DNA from: Nakamurella flavida
Lineage (GTDB): Bacteria; Actinomycetota; Actinomycetes; Mycobacteriales; Nakamurellaceae
Length of the DNA stretch: 64,000 nucleotides
NCBI RefSeq assembly: GCF_030811475.1
Contig: NZ_JAUSQV010000001.1
Span: 3,297,001 to 3,361,000 of the forward strand
Direction: 5' to 3'
Notes under the pieces: model-generated
Seen by the model: only the letters and a program-made list of their open reading frames with translations
Database searches by the model: none
Told to the model about the DNA's origin: nothing
Made by a program: the position numbers and the translations under genes
Shown: piece by piece, positions 27,213-35,014 of the stretch
How the letters are laid out: every line of letters begins with the position of its first letter
Numbering within the stretch: the stretch's first letter is position 1

Positions 27213-27869
27213 GTGAGCAGTCACCTGCTGTCGGCACGGCACGCGCCGACGCGTGTGCGCGTGGGTGACGCCACCTGGATCGCACCGGTGGGCGGTCCCG
27301 TGCCGACCCCGCCGGTACCGCGCTCGGCGGTCGCGCCGGCCGGGCTGCCGCCGCTCACCGGCATCACCCTGGAGCTGCTGCGCCTGCGCCGCACCGTCCG
27401 GCTCCAGCAGGCGCTCGGTCCGCTGCTGCTCGTGCTCATCGGGCTGCTGCAGCCCGTGACGGTGATCGACGTGCCGGGCGGACTGCCGCTGAGCCGGACC
27501 CTCTGGGTGACCGTCCGCTACTTCACCCGGGACGGGGATGCCATCGGGCCGGTCAGCGGATCCGTCGCCTGGGGGACGGGCCTGGCCACGGCCGGGTCGA
27601 TCGCCGTGCTGGCCGCCGCGGTGATCGTGCTGTGCACGTGGTGGAACGAGCTCCGGGCGGCGCCGGGCCGGATGCTCACCCTCTTCGTGCGGGCGGCCGC
27701 GGTGGCCATGGCCGCCGGGGCCGCGGCGTTGATCGTCGGGCAGGGGTTGCTCGGCCGGGACGGCATGCCCGGCAGTGCGTGGCAAGTGGGCACCCTGCTC
27801 TTCGCCGCCGCCGGCATCTGGCTGGTCCTCGGCGCCACCGCGGGGCCCGGCCTGCGGCTGCTGCGCTGA
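27213..27869 (+). CDS. Hypothetical four-helix membrane protein
   Basis: A 218-residue protein of no recognised family. A Pro/Arg-containing N-terminal tail of about 70 residues is followed by four hydrophobic segments (near LGPLLLVLIGLLQP, GLATAGSIAVLAAAVIVL, VRAAAVAMAAGAAALIVG and VGTLLFAAAGIWLVLGA), separated by short loops. No catalytic or metal motif is seen. GTG 27213 lies 17 bases after the peptidase stop, so it is probably cotranscribed with it. Convergent with the TetR gene across 12 bases. Confidence 0.7.
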   Translation: MSSHLLSARHAPTRVRVGDATWIAPVGGPVPTPPVPRSAVAPAGLPPLTGITLELLRLRRTVRLQQALGPLLLVLIGLLQPVTVIDVPGGLPLSRTLWVTVRYFTRDGDAIGPVSGSVAWGTGLATAGSIAVLAAAVIVLCTWWNELRAAPGRMLTLFVRAAAVAMAAGAAALIVGQGLLGRDGMPGSAWQVGTLLFAAAGIWLVLGATAGPGLRLLR

Positions 27870-27881
27870 GCCGACCGCGGG

Positions 27882-28526
27882 TCAGCCGTCCATCGCGGTG
27901 AGGAACGACCGCAGGATGGTGCGCCCCCGCGCCGGGGTGAGCGGGCCGCCGGGCAGGTAGCACTGGACGACCAGGCCGTCGAGCAGGGCCACGAACTCCA
28001 CCGCCCGGTCGGCGTTCCGCCCGCCCTGCCCGGGCAGACAGGCGCGGACGAGGGCGTGCAGATCCCGATAGACCTCGGCCTGCCACGCCGCGTAGACGGG
28101 GGACCGGGCGGCCAGCGCCCAGAAGTCGAGCCAGAGCATCCAGTGGTCGTGGGTCGCGGTGTCCGAGGCCAGGAGCCCATCGATGACGAGGTCCAATCCG
28201 GCTCGGCCACCCGTCTGCGCCGCACGGGCCAGGATGGGCGCGGAGAATTCCGCCATCTCGGTGCGCAGCACCTCGGCGAGGACGTCGGCCATCCCCTGGA
28301 AGTGGTACGTCACCGTGCCCACGGCCACCCCGCCCGCGGCGGCGACGTCCCGCAGGGTCACCGCATGCAGGCCCCGCTCGGCGATCACGCCGCGGGCGGC
28401 CTCGGTGAGCATGCGGCGCCGCACCTCCGGGGCCTGCCGGCGGCGGGCCGGCGGCGGCTGTGTCGTCGGAGCCGTCGGAGCCGGCGCCGACGGCGTGGGT
28501 GTCGGGGGAGCGGCGTGCTGGGTCAT
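27882..28526 (-). CDS. TetR-family transcriptional regulator of proline catabolism (inferred)
   Basis: A 214-residue TetR-type repressor. After a Pro/Thr-rich N-terminal tail of about 28 residues comes the DNA-binding domain (RRRMLTEAARGVIAERG, then LRDVAAAGGVAVGTVTYHFQ as the helix-turn-helix), and a C-terminal ligand domain with a BetI-like feel. Divergent from proline dehydrogenase, with a 24-bp near-palindrome between them at 28588-28611, the natural operator candidate. Inferred role: repressing proline oxidation genes and itself until an unknown ligand binds. No proline-binding motif can be read from sequence. Confidence 0.9.
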   Translation of the reverse strand: MTQHAAPPTPTPSAPAPTAPTTQPPPARRRQAPEVRRRMLTEAARGVIAERGLHAVTLRDVAAAGGVAVGTVTYHFQGMADVLAEVLRTEMAEFSAPILARAAQTGGRAGLDLVIDGLLASDTATHDHWMLWLDFWALAARSPVYAAWQAEVYRDLHALVRACLPGQGGRNADRAVEFVALLDGLVVQCYLPGGPLTPARGRTILRSFLTAMDG

Positions 28527-28587
28527 CAGGGCTCCCTCGTCCGGTCCTGTTCCGTGTGGCGTCGAGCTGCTACGGTCAGCGTATCGC

Positions 28588-28611
28588 CTAATCGGTCAGT
28601 TGAACGATTAG
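28588..28611. promoter_or_regulatory. Palindromic operator candidate, TetR / proline dehydrogenase
   Basis: A 24-bp near-palindrome, left arm CTAATCG (28588-28594), right arm CGATTAG (28605-28611), with central TCA and TGA also matching; 20 of 24 positions pair. It is AT-rich against its surroundings and lies 62 bases from the TetR start and 59 bases from the proline dehydrogenase start, where a divergent operator should be. Confidence 0.7.
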
Positions 28612-28669
28612 CCGGCGGTCCCGGGCGGCAGTGCCGCCGTCCGGTTCCCGGCCCCGAGGAGGTCCCGTC

Positions 28670-29620
28670 GTGTATCTGCTCCGCACCCCCATCCTGGTCG
28701 CGTCCCGCAGTGCGCAGGTCCGCACCGCCGTCACCCACGCCCCGGTGACCCGGTCGGTGGTCCGGCGGTTCGTGGCCGGCGAGGCCACCACAGATGCGCT
28801 GGCCGCTGTGGCCCGACTGCAGGCGGACGGCCTCCGGGTCACCCTGGACCACCTCGGAGAGGACACGCTGGACGCGGCGGCCGCCGGTCGCACCGTGCAG
28901 GGGTACCTGACCCTGCTCACCGCCCTCGACGACGCAGGCCTCGCGCGCGGCGCCGAGGTGTCGGTGAAGCTCTCCGCGGTCGGCCAGGCCGTGCCGCCGT
29001 CCGGCACCTCCCCGCACGGGCCCGCGCTGGCGCTGGACGGGGTGCGCCGCATCGCCGAGGCCGCGTACGGCTGCGGCGCTCGGGTCAACCTGGACGTGGA
29101 GGACCACACCACCATCGACGGCATGCTCGCCGTGCTGCGCGACCTGCGCGCCGACTTCCCGGATGTCGGGGTGGCCATGCAGGCCATGCTCCGGCGCACC
29201 CCCGGTGACCTCGCCGACCTCACCGGGCCCGGATCGCGCGTGCGGCTGGTCAAGGGTGCCTACGCCGAGCCGGACTCGGTCTCCGTCGGGGACGCCGCGG
29301 CCGTCGACCTGGCCTACGTGCGCTGCATGCGCCTGCTGCTCGCCGGGCAGGGCTACCCGATGCTCGGCACCCACGACCCCCGCATGATCGAGATCGCCGG
29401 GTCTCTGGTGGAGGAGTTCGGTCGCACCCCGGACTCCTTCGAACACCAGATGCTGTACGGCATCCGGCCGGACGAGCAGCTGCGGCTGCGCGCCGAGGGA
29501 CGCCAGGTGCGGGTGTACGTGCCCTACGGCACCGACTGGTACGGCTACCTCACCCGTCGGCTGGCCGAGCGCCCGGCCAACCTGCTGTTCTTCCTGCGCT
29601 CGCTGATCTCGCGCAACTGA
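28670..29620 (+). CDS. Proline dehydrogenase
   Basis: A 316-residue monofunctional proline dehydrogenase (FAD-linked, proline to pyrroline-5-carboxylate). Seen in order: SVKLSAVG, NLDVEDHTTIDG, AMQAMLRRTPGDL, RLVKGAYAEPD, a TH in LGTHDPRM and the hallmark YVPYGTDWYGYLTRRLAERP. GTG 28670 is chosen because GAGGAGGT lies six bases upstream. With PruA 31 bases downstream it forms the two-step proline-to-glutamate pathway as separate enzymes rather than a fused PutA, as is usual in actinobacteria. It is probably controlled by the divergent TetR gene. Confidence 0.94.
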   Translation: MYLLRTPILVASRSAQVRTAVTHAPVTRSVVRRFVAGEATTDALAAVARLQADGLRVTLDHLGEDTLDAAAAGRTVQGYLTLLTALDDAGLARGAEVSVKLSAVGQAVPPSGTSPHGPALALDGVRRIAEAAYGCGARVNLDVEDHTTIDGMLAVLRDLRADFPDVGVAMQAMLRRTPGDLADLTGPGSRVRLVKGAYAEPDSVSVGDAAAVDLAYVRCMRLLLAGQGYPMLGTHDPRMIEIAGSLVEEFGRTPDSFEHQMLYGIRPDEQLRLRAEGRQVRVYVPYGTDWYGYLTRRLAERPANLLFFLRSLISRN

Positions 29621-29651
29621 CCTGCACACCCCCGAACACGAGGAGAACGTC

Positions 29652-31277
29652 GTGGACGCAGTCACCACCCCGCCGCCGCCGGTCAACGAGCCCATCGGCG
29701 AGTACGCCCCCGGCAGTCCCGAGCGCGCGGAGATCCTGGCGGCGCTGCAGGGTTTCGCCGATCCAATGGAGCTGCCCGCGGTGATCGCGGGGGAGTCGCG
29801 GATGCCGGCCGGTGAGCCGTTCGAGGTCCGCGCCCCGCACGACCACGCCCGGGTGCTGGGGATCAGCGCGCACTCCACGGGTGAGGACGCCCGGTACGCG
29901 GTCACCGCGGCGCTGGCCGCGGCCAGGGCGTGGCGGGAGACTCCGTTCGACGAACGGGCCGCCGTCCTGCTGCGCGCGGCCGATCTGCTGGCCGGTCCGT
30001 GGCGGGCCCGGCTGAACGCGGCGACCATGCTGGGTCAGGCCAAGACGGTGTACCAGGCCGAGATCGACGCGGCCTGCGAACTCATCGACTTCTGGCGCTA
30101 CAACGTGCATTTCGCCCGGCAGATCCTGGCCGAGCAGCCGGTGGCGCAGGCCCGCGGCACGTGGAACCGCACCGACCACCGCCCGCTGGAGGGGTTCGTC
30201 TACGCGGTCACCCCGTTCAACTTCACCGCCATCGCCGGCAACCTGCCGACCGCGCCCGCGCTGATGGGCAACGTGGTGATCTGGAAGCCGTCGCCGACCC
30301 AGCAGCTGGCGGCGAGCCTGACCCTGCAGATCCTGCGGGAGGCCGGGCTGCCCGACGGCGTCATCACCCTGCTGCCGGGTCAGGGCCCGGACATCTCGGA
30401 CGTGCTGCTGGCCGACCCGAACCTGGCCGGCATCCACTTCACCGGTTCCACCGCGGTGTTCCAGCAGATGTGGCGCACGGTGGGGGAGAACATCGCCGGC
30501 TACCGCTCCTACCCGCGGCTGGTCGGGGAGACCGGTGGCAAGGACTTCGTGGTCGCCCATGCCTCGGCCGACGTCGACGCGGTGCGCACGGCATTGATCC
30601 GCGGGGCGTTCGAGTACTCGGGGCAGAAGTGTTCGGCGGCCTCGCGCGCGTTCGTCCCGGAGTCGATGTGGCCGGCCCTGCGGGACGACCTGATCGGGCA
30701 GACCGAGGCGCTGGCCGTCGGCGACGTCGAGGACCTGGGCAACTTCACCTCGGCGGTCATCGACGGGCGGTCCTTCCGGCGGCTGGCCGCGGCGATCGAC
30801 CGGGCGCACGCCACGGACTCGCTGGAGGTGCTGGCCGGCGGCACGTACGACGACAGCGTGGGCTGGTTCGTCCGGCCGACCCTGCTGCTGGGCAGCGACG
30901 TCCGCGACGAGGCGTTCTGCGCGGAGTACTTCGGGCCGATCCTGTCGCTGTCGGTCTACCCGGACGACGCGTTCGACGCCGTGCTGCGGGAAGTGGACTC
31001 GGCGACCCCCTACGCACTGACCGGGTCGATCCTGGCCCGGGACCGCGCCGCCGTGCAGACCGCCGGCGCCGCCCTGCGTTTCGCGGCGGGGAACTTCTAC
31101 GTGAACGACAAGCCGACCGGCGCGGTGGTCGGCCAGCAGCCGTTCGGCGGCGGTCGGGCCTCCGGGACGAACGACAAGGCCGGGTCGGCGGCCAACCTGT
31201 TGCGGTGGACCTCGCCGCGGTCGATCAAGGAGACCTTCGTCCCGCCGACCGCGGTCGGTCACCCGCACCAGCGGTAG
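29652..31277 (+). CDS. pruA: L-glutamate gamma-semialdehyde dehydrogenase
   Basis: A 541-residue aldehyde dehydrogenase oxidising glutamate semialdehyde to glutamate with NAD+. Family features: VTPFNFTAIAGNLPTAPALM and VIWKPSPTQQL for NAD, VGETGGKDFVVAHASADVD with the catalytic Glu, the nucleophile Cys in YSGQKCSAASRAF, the AEYFGPILSLSVYPD strand and the FGGGRASGTNDKAG ending typical of the P5C group. GTG 29652 follows AGGAGAACGTC. Second gene of the proline catabolic operon; it ends one base from the convergent LuxR-type gene, so the two mRNAs must overlap or terminate inside a coding sequence. Confidence 0.95.
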   Translation: MDAVTTPPPPVNEPIGEYAPGSPERAEILAALQGFADPMELPAVIAGESRMPAGEPFEVRAPHDHARVLGISAHSTGEDARYAVTAALAAARAWRETPFDERAAVLLRAADLLAGPWRARLNAATMLGQAKTVYQAEIDAACELIDFWRYNVHFARQILAEQPVAQARGTWNRTDHRPLEGFVYAVTPFNFTAIAGNLPTAPALMGNVVIWKPSPTQQLAASLTLQILREAGLPDGVITLLPGQGPDISDVLLADPNLAGIHFTGSTAVFQQMWRTVGENIAGYRSYPRLVGETGGKDFVVAHASADVDAVRTALIRGAFEYSGQKCSAASRAFVPESMWPALRDDLIGQTEALAVGDVEDLGNFTSAVIDGRSFRRLAAAIDRAHATDSLEVLAGGTYDDSVGWFVRPTLLLGSDVRDEAFCAEYFGPILSLSVYPDDAFDAVLREVDSATPYALTGSILARDRAAVQTAGAALRFAAGNFYVNDKPTGAVVGQQPFGGGRASGTNDKAGSAANLLRWTSPRSIKETFVPPTAVGHPHQR

Positions 31278-31278
31278 G

Positions 31279-31929
31279 TCAGGCGACGAGCCCACCGCGG
31301 AAGCCGAGAGCGACCGCGTGGGCGCGGTCGTTGGCGCCCAGCTTCTTGAACAGCCGGCGGGCGTGGGTCTTGACGGTGTCCTCGGACAGGAACAGGTCCT
31401 TGCCGATCTCCCCGTTGGAGCGTCCCTGGCTCATGCCCTGCAGCACCTGGAGCTCGCGCTCGGTGGGCGTGCGGGCGCGGTTGCGCGGCCCGTTGAGCGG
31501 CGACAGGTCGCTGCCGTCACTGCCGACCGCGGACAGCGGGGAGGACGAGAACCCCGGTGTGGACAGGCGTTCCTCGTCGGTGGACAGCAGTAGACCGCGG
31601 GCGCCGGCGGAGACCGCGGCGGTGAGTTCCCGGGTGTCCTCCACGGAGCCGAAGGCGATGATCATGGCCGCCGGGAAGATCCGCAGCAGCTGGCTGATCG
31701 GCTCGGTACCGGCCGGCTGGCCGCGGTGCACACCGACCAGCACGAGGTCCCCGGGGTGCTGCGAGTACTGCTCGATGAGGTCGGCGATCGTTGTCACGCA
31801 ACGGGTCTCGCGACCCGGGGCGGCGGACGCGAGCCGCTTGGTGAGGATCACCCGGGTGGTCGGCCGCTCGGCGAAGATCAGGACGTGGGTCGCGGTGGAC
31901 AGGGCGCGCTCGGCGAGCAGAACGGACAT
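31279..31929 (-). CDS. Atypical response regulator, LuxR-type DNA-binding domain
   Basis: A 216-residue regulator with an N-terminal receiver-like domain (about 1-125) and a C-terminal LuxR/FixJ helix-turn-helix (about 150-212: RTPTERELQVLQGMSQGRSN, then EIGKDLFLSEDTVKTHARRL). The usual receiver phospho-acceptor Asp is missing: the strand reads DLVLVGVHRG, where Gly sits at the expected place. So phosphorylation-independent control is likely, as in other atypical actinobacterial regulators. No histidine kinase is adjacent. ATG 31929 has GAGAGG upstream. The targets are unknown. Confidence 0.85.
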   Translation of the reverse strand: MSVLLAERALSTATHVLIFAERPTTRVILTKRLASAAPGRETRCVTTIADLIEQYSQHPGDLVLVGVHRGQPAGTEPISQLLRIFPAAMIIAFGSVEDTRELTAAVSAGARGLLLSTDEERLSTPGFSSSPLSAVGSDGSDLSPLNGPRNRARTPTERELQVLQGMSQGRSNGEIGKDLFLSEDTVKTHARRLFKKLGANDRAHAVALGFRGGLVA

Positions 31930-32400
31930 CGGTATCGCCTCTCGATTGCTGATCAGGACTATCGGTGATCGCGGACGAGCCGCGGGGATTCGGCGGTGCA
32001 GGTGCGGGTGCGGGGTGCAGGTGCGGCGGGAGCGGACAGGGTGCGGCGCGGGGTGTTCCGGGGGGCGGACGGCCGTGCCCGGACGTCGGGCCCGGGATAC
32101 GCCCGAGCGTCGGCGAGAGAGAGCGACCGGTTCCTGCGTCCCGGACCCGGACGAGCGGGACGGGCGGGTCACCGGTGTGTCGCCACGGTCTGAGCCGCGT
32201 CGGCGATCGGGTGTGCGCGATCCCCGGCGCCACCCGGCGGCCGGCCGGGGTGGCTCTCCGCACGGGGTCGGCGGGTGTCTCCTGTGCTTCTCTGCCCCCT
32301 CAGCCAACGCCATGGCGCGAGGCGAGTCAAGGGTGAATCTGACTCAGGGTGATGAAATCAGCGCACGCTGTTGCTGACTGTGAGTGCACCCCGCGATTCG
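31930..32400. other. Intergenic region, 471 bp
   Basis: Lies upstream of the LuxR-type regulator and downstream of the aldo/keto reductase, both on the minus strand. It includes a run of GCAGGTGCGG-type repeats near 31997-32030, several G-rich tracts and a less GC-rich patch at 32320-32390. I found no gene and no promoter I would defend. A large leader for the regulator is possible. Confidence 0.4.
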
Positions 32401-33372
32401 TTACACCCCGGGTGGGGGGAAGATGCCGTCGATCTCCACCAGGTCGTCCGCGGTGGGGACGTAACGGGTAGCGGCCGCATTCACCCGGATCTGCTCGGGG
32501 CTGGTGGCCCCGGCGATGACGCTGCACACCTGCGGCCGGGCCAGCAACCAGCCGAAGGCCACGTCCACCATGGTCAGGTCGCGGGCGTCGGCGAACGCCT
32601 GCAGGGCGTCGAGTGCGGCCCAGGGTGCGGTGTCCAACAGGTGCGGCTTCGCCTCGCGCAGCCGGCTGCCCGCGGGTGCGCTGTCCCGCCGGTACTTGCC
32701 GGTGAGCAGCCCGTTGGCCAGTGGGAAGTACGGCAGGATGCCGACCCCGAAGGCGCGGGCCGCCGGGACGAGCTCGCGTTCGACATCCCGGTTCAGCAAC
32801 GAGTACTCGTTCTGCGCGGAGACGAACCGGGTGCGGTGGGCGCGTCGGGCGAGGTGGTCGGCATCGGCGAGTTGCCACCCGGCGAAGTTCGAGTGACCGA
32901 AGTAGCGCACGGTCCCGGCGCGGACGAGATCGTCCAGGGCGTCGAGGGTCTCGTCGAGCGGGGTGGCCGGATCGGGTTCGTGCAGCTGGTAGAGGTCGAT
33001 CCAGTCGGTACCCAGCCGCCGGAGCGAGGCGTGCACGGCGGCCCGGATGTACCGGCGGGAGCCGCGGGCTCCGTCGTCGGGCCCGTTGGCACCCCGGGCG
33101 TCCATGCCGAACTTGGTGGCCACCACCACCTCGGCGCGGTGGGCGCCGAGCGAGCGGCCGAGGAGTTCCTCGCTGCGCCCGGCGTCCCGGCCGTACATGT
33201 CGGCGGTGTCGAACAGGGTGATACCGGCGTCCAGCGCGGCGTTCACCAGGGCCTGCGCACCGGCCGGCTCGAATGTCGCCGTGTGGGCCCGGCCGAGGTT
33301 GTTGCAGCCCAGGCCGATGGCGGAGACGGCCAGTCCGGAGTCGCCGACACGGCGCAGGACGCGTTCGCTCAT
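32401..33372 (-). CDS. Aldo/keto reductase
   Basis: A 323-residue (alpha/beta)8 NADPH-dependent reductase, voltage-channel beta-subunit-like subgroup. The catalytic tetrad is visible as Asp55 and Tyr60 in LFDTADMYG, Lys87 in VATKFGMD and His131 in LYQLHEPDP. The cofactor end ARPQVCSVIAGATSPEQIR is intact. ATG 33372 begins just before the conserved GLAVSAIGLGCNNLG; the longer open frame is not supported. It lies between a single-pass protein gene and the LuxR regulator without tight coupling. Substrate unknown. Confidence 0.92.
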   Translation of the reverse strand: MSERVLRRVGDSGLAVSAIGLGCNNLGRAHTATFEPAGAQALVNAALDAGITLFDTADMYGRDAGRSEELLGRSLGAHRAEVVVATKFGMDARGANGPDDGARGSRRYIRAAVHASLRRLGTDWIDLYQLHEPDPATPLDETLDALDDLVRAGTVRYFGHSNFAGWQLADADHLARRAHRTRFVSAQNEYSLLNRDVERELVPAARAFGVGILPYFPLANGLLTGKYRRDSAPAGSRLREAKPHLLDTAPWAALDALQAFADARDLTMVDVAFGWLLARPQVCSVIAGATSPEQIRVNAAATRYVPTADDLVEIDGIFPPPGV

Positions 33373-33437
33373 CGCCCCAGGGTAGGCAGTGGGCGGCGGC
33401 CGGGCGGATCCGGTCGGGGCAGCCACGCCGCCGCGGG

Positions 33438-33465
33438 GTCCGGACCCACCCCTCCGGGTCCGGAC
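33438..33465. terminator. Perfect 10-bp inverted repeat
   Basis: Arms GTCCGGACCC (33438-33447) and GGGTCCGGAC (33456-33465) with an eight-base loop, about 70 bases past the stop of the single-pass protein gene and 66 bases before the aldo/keto reductase start. A U-poor terminator is likeliest; an operator for the reductase is possible. Confidence 0.5.
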
Positions 33466-33534
33466 GATCCGGCGGCGACGCAGCGGGTCGGGGGTGCCGG
33501 GGCCCGGGATCACCGGGCGACCGGCGGGCTCAGG

Positions 33535-34809
33535 TCAGCCGGTCGCGGGATCCGTGGTGGGCCAGCCGAACCCGGCCTCACCGGGAGCCAGTGAACTGAC
33601 CACGGCCGAACCGGTGTCCGCCGGGCGGGTCGGCGCGTCGGTCGGGATGATCACCGGCACTTGGGCGGTGGGGGTGGCCGGGGCGGTCGTCGCGGCGGCG
33701 GTGGTCCCCGCCGGGTCGGTGGTGGCGGGCGCGCTCGCCTCCGGGCTGAACGACGCGGTGTCCAGGACGCGGACCACGGGCGTCTCAGCGGCCGGCGTGG
33801 CGTCCGTGGACCCGATCAGGGTGCTGGCGGCCACACCGATCCCGGCGGTGAGTGCGACGGCGACCGCGGCGGCCAGTACCAACGGTCGACGACGGTGCCG
33901 GGGCGCACTGCTGGCGTGGTCCCGGGCGTAAGCCGGTCCGGTGGCGGGAGCGGATGCGGCGCTGCCGGCGTCCGGGTGGTGCAGGGCGGCGGCCAACGGC
34001 CGGGGAGTGGCGATGCTGCCCCGGGCGGGCGGGCCGTCCGCAGCGGACCGGCCCGGGAGGGCCGATCCATCGGTGGTCGGGCCGTGGTCGTGGGCCACGG
34101 AGGGCTCCGTCTCGTCGGTGGTGATCTTCGTGGTGATGGGTGGGGTGGTGATGGCTGTGGGCGTGGCTTCCGCGGTCGTCCCGGCGGCGGCTGCGGCCGC
34201 GATGGAGCCGGCAGTCTCGGCCGACAGGCTCTCGGTCGGTCGCCCGGAGCCGGCCGTGAGCGGTCCGGCGGCGGGGCCGTACTCGTCCAGCAGTTGTTGC
34301 AGGGCCAGGGAACGGCCGGCGACCACGGCGGTGTCGGCGTCCGTGCGGCCGCCCTCCGGGAGGTCCCCGTCCCGATCGGTCGGCTGGGTGGGCAGGGCGG
34401 GGGCCGGGTCGGCCGGGGCGTCGGCCGGGGTGGCGGACCGTCGTCGCCAGGCCAGGGCCGCGCCGTCGGTCACCCGGCGGGCCAGTCGACCGGCCGTACT
34501 GCCGGCGACGTCCGGTTCGACCGGGAGCGCGGGGGAGTCGTGCGGCGAGCGGTCACGCGGCGGCTGCGGAGCGGACACGGTGTCTCCCGGGCTGGACGAG
34601 GACGGCGGGGTGGTCGACGGGTGGACCGGAGGGGCGAGCACGGAGTGCGCGCCGTGCCCGGCAGGGCGCGGGCCCAGGGGCGGGCGGCGGCTCCACGGGG
34701 CCGCGGGCGCGGCGTCACCGATCCGGGTGGGAACGGTCGACGGGCGGGGACGGCGGAGGCGGCGCAGGAAGGGATCCGCGCTCAGCCAACCCTGTGACGT
34801 CGTTCCCAT
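33535..34809 (-). CDS. Single-pass membrane protein with long low-complexity arms
   Basis: A 424-residue protein of no recognised family. The first ~300 residues are Pro/Ala/Thr/Ser-rich with repeated Arg/Pro stretches and few hydrophobic residues, so probably disordered; one ordered patch contains SLALQQLLDEYGPA. Then RHRRRP and one membrane helix (about 307-330: LVLAAAVAVALTAGIGVAAS), and an outer tail of about 95 residues rich in Thr, Pro and Ala. The topology is cytoplasmic N-terminus, outside C-terminus. ATG 34809 is fixed by GGAGAGGAG just upstream. Anti-sigma or cell-envelope scaffold roles would fit but are not shown. Confidence 0.7.
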   Translation of the reverse strand: MGTTSQGWLSADPFLRRLRRPRPSTVPTRIGDAAPAAPWSRRPPLGPRPAGHGAHSVLAPPVHPSTTPPSSSSPGDTVSAPQPPRDRSPHDSPALPVEPDVAGSTAGRLARRVTDGAALAWRRRSATPADAPADPAPALPTQPTDRDGDLPEGGRTDADTAVVAGRSLALQQLLDEYGPAAGPLTAGSGRPTESLSAETAGSIAAAAAAGTTAEATPTAITTPPITTKITTDETEPSVAHDHGPTTDGSALPGRSAADGPPARGSIATPRPLAAALHHPDAGSAASAPATGPAYARDHASSAPRHRRRPLVLAAAVAVALTAGIGVAASTLIGSTDATPAAETPVVRVLDTASFSPEASAPATTDPAGTTAAATTAPATPTAQVPVIIPTDAPTRPADTGSAVVSSLAPGEAGFGWPTTDPATG

Positions 34810-34979
34810 GAGCTCCTCTCCCACTGCCGACCATCGCTGATGTCCGCGGTCGCGGATGTGCCAGGGATTCGGGGCGGGGTCACGGAGCGGATGGGGCAGG
34901 GCCGGGTCGGGATGGGTATTCACCCGTTCGGCGTACCAGTGTCGACGTCGGGTGACCCGGGGGAGTGATTAGACGGCAT

Positions 34980-35006
34980 CTCCGGGTGGGTCGGACCCAC
35001 CCGGAG
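34980..35006 (-). terminator. Terminator hairpin of the methyltransferase gene
   Basis: A perfect hairpin: 12-base arms CTCCGGGTGGGT (34980-34991) and ACCCACCCGGAG (34995-35006) with a three-base loop, starting eight bases after the stop of the cyclopropane-synthase-like gene on the minus strand. No U-run follows, as is common in this kind of genome. Confidence 0.75.
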
Positions 35007-35014
35007 GCGTGTGG

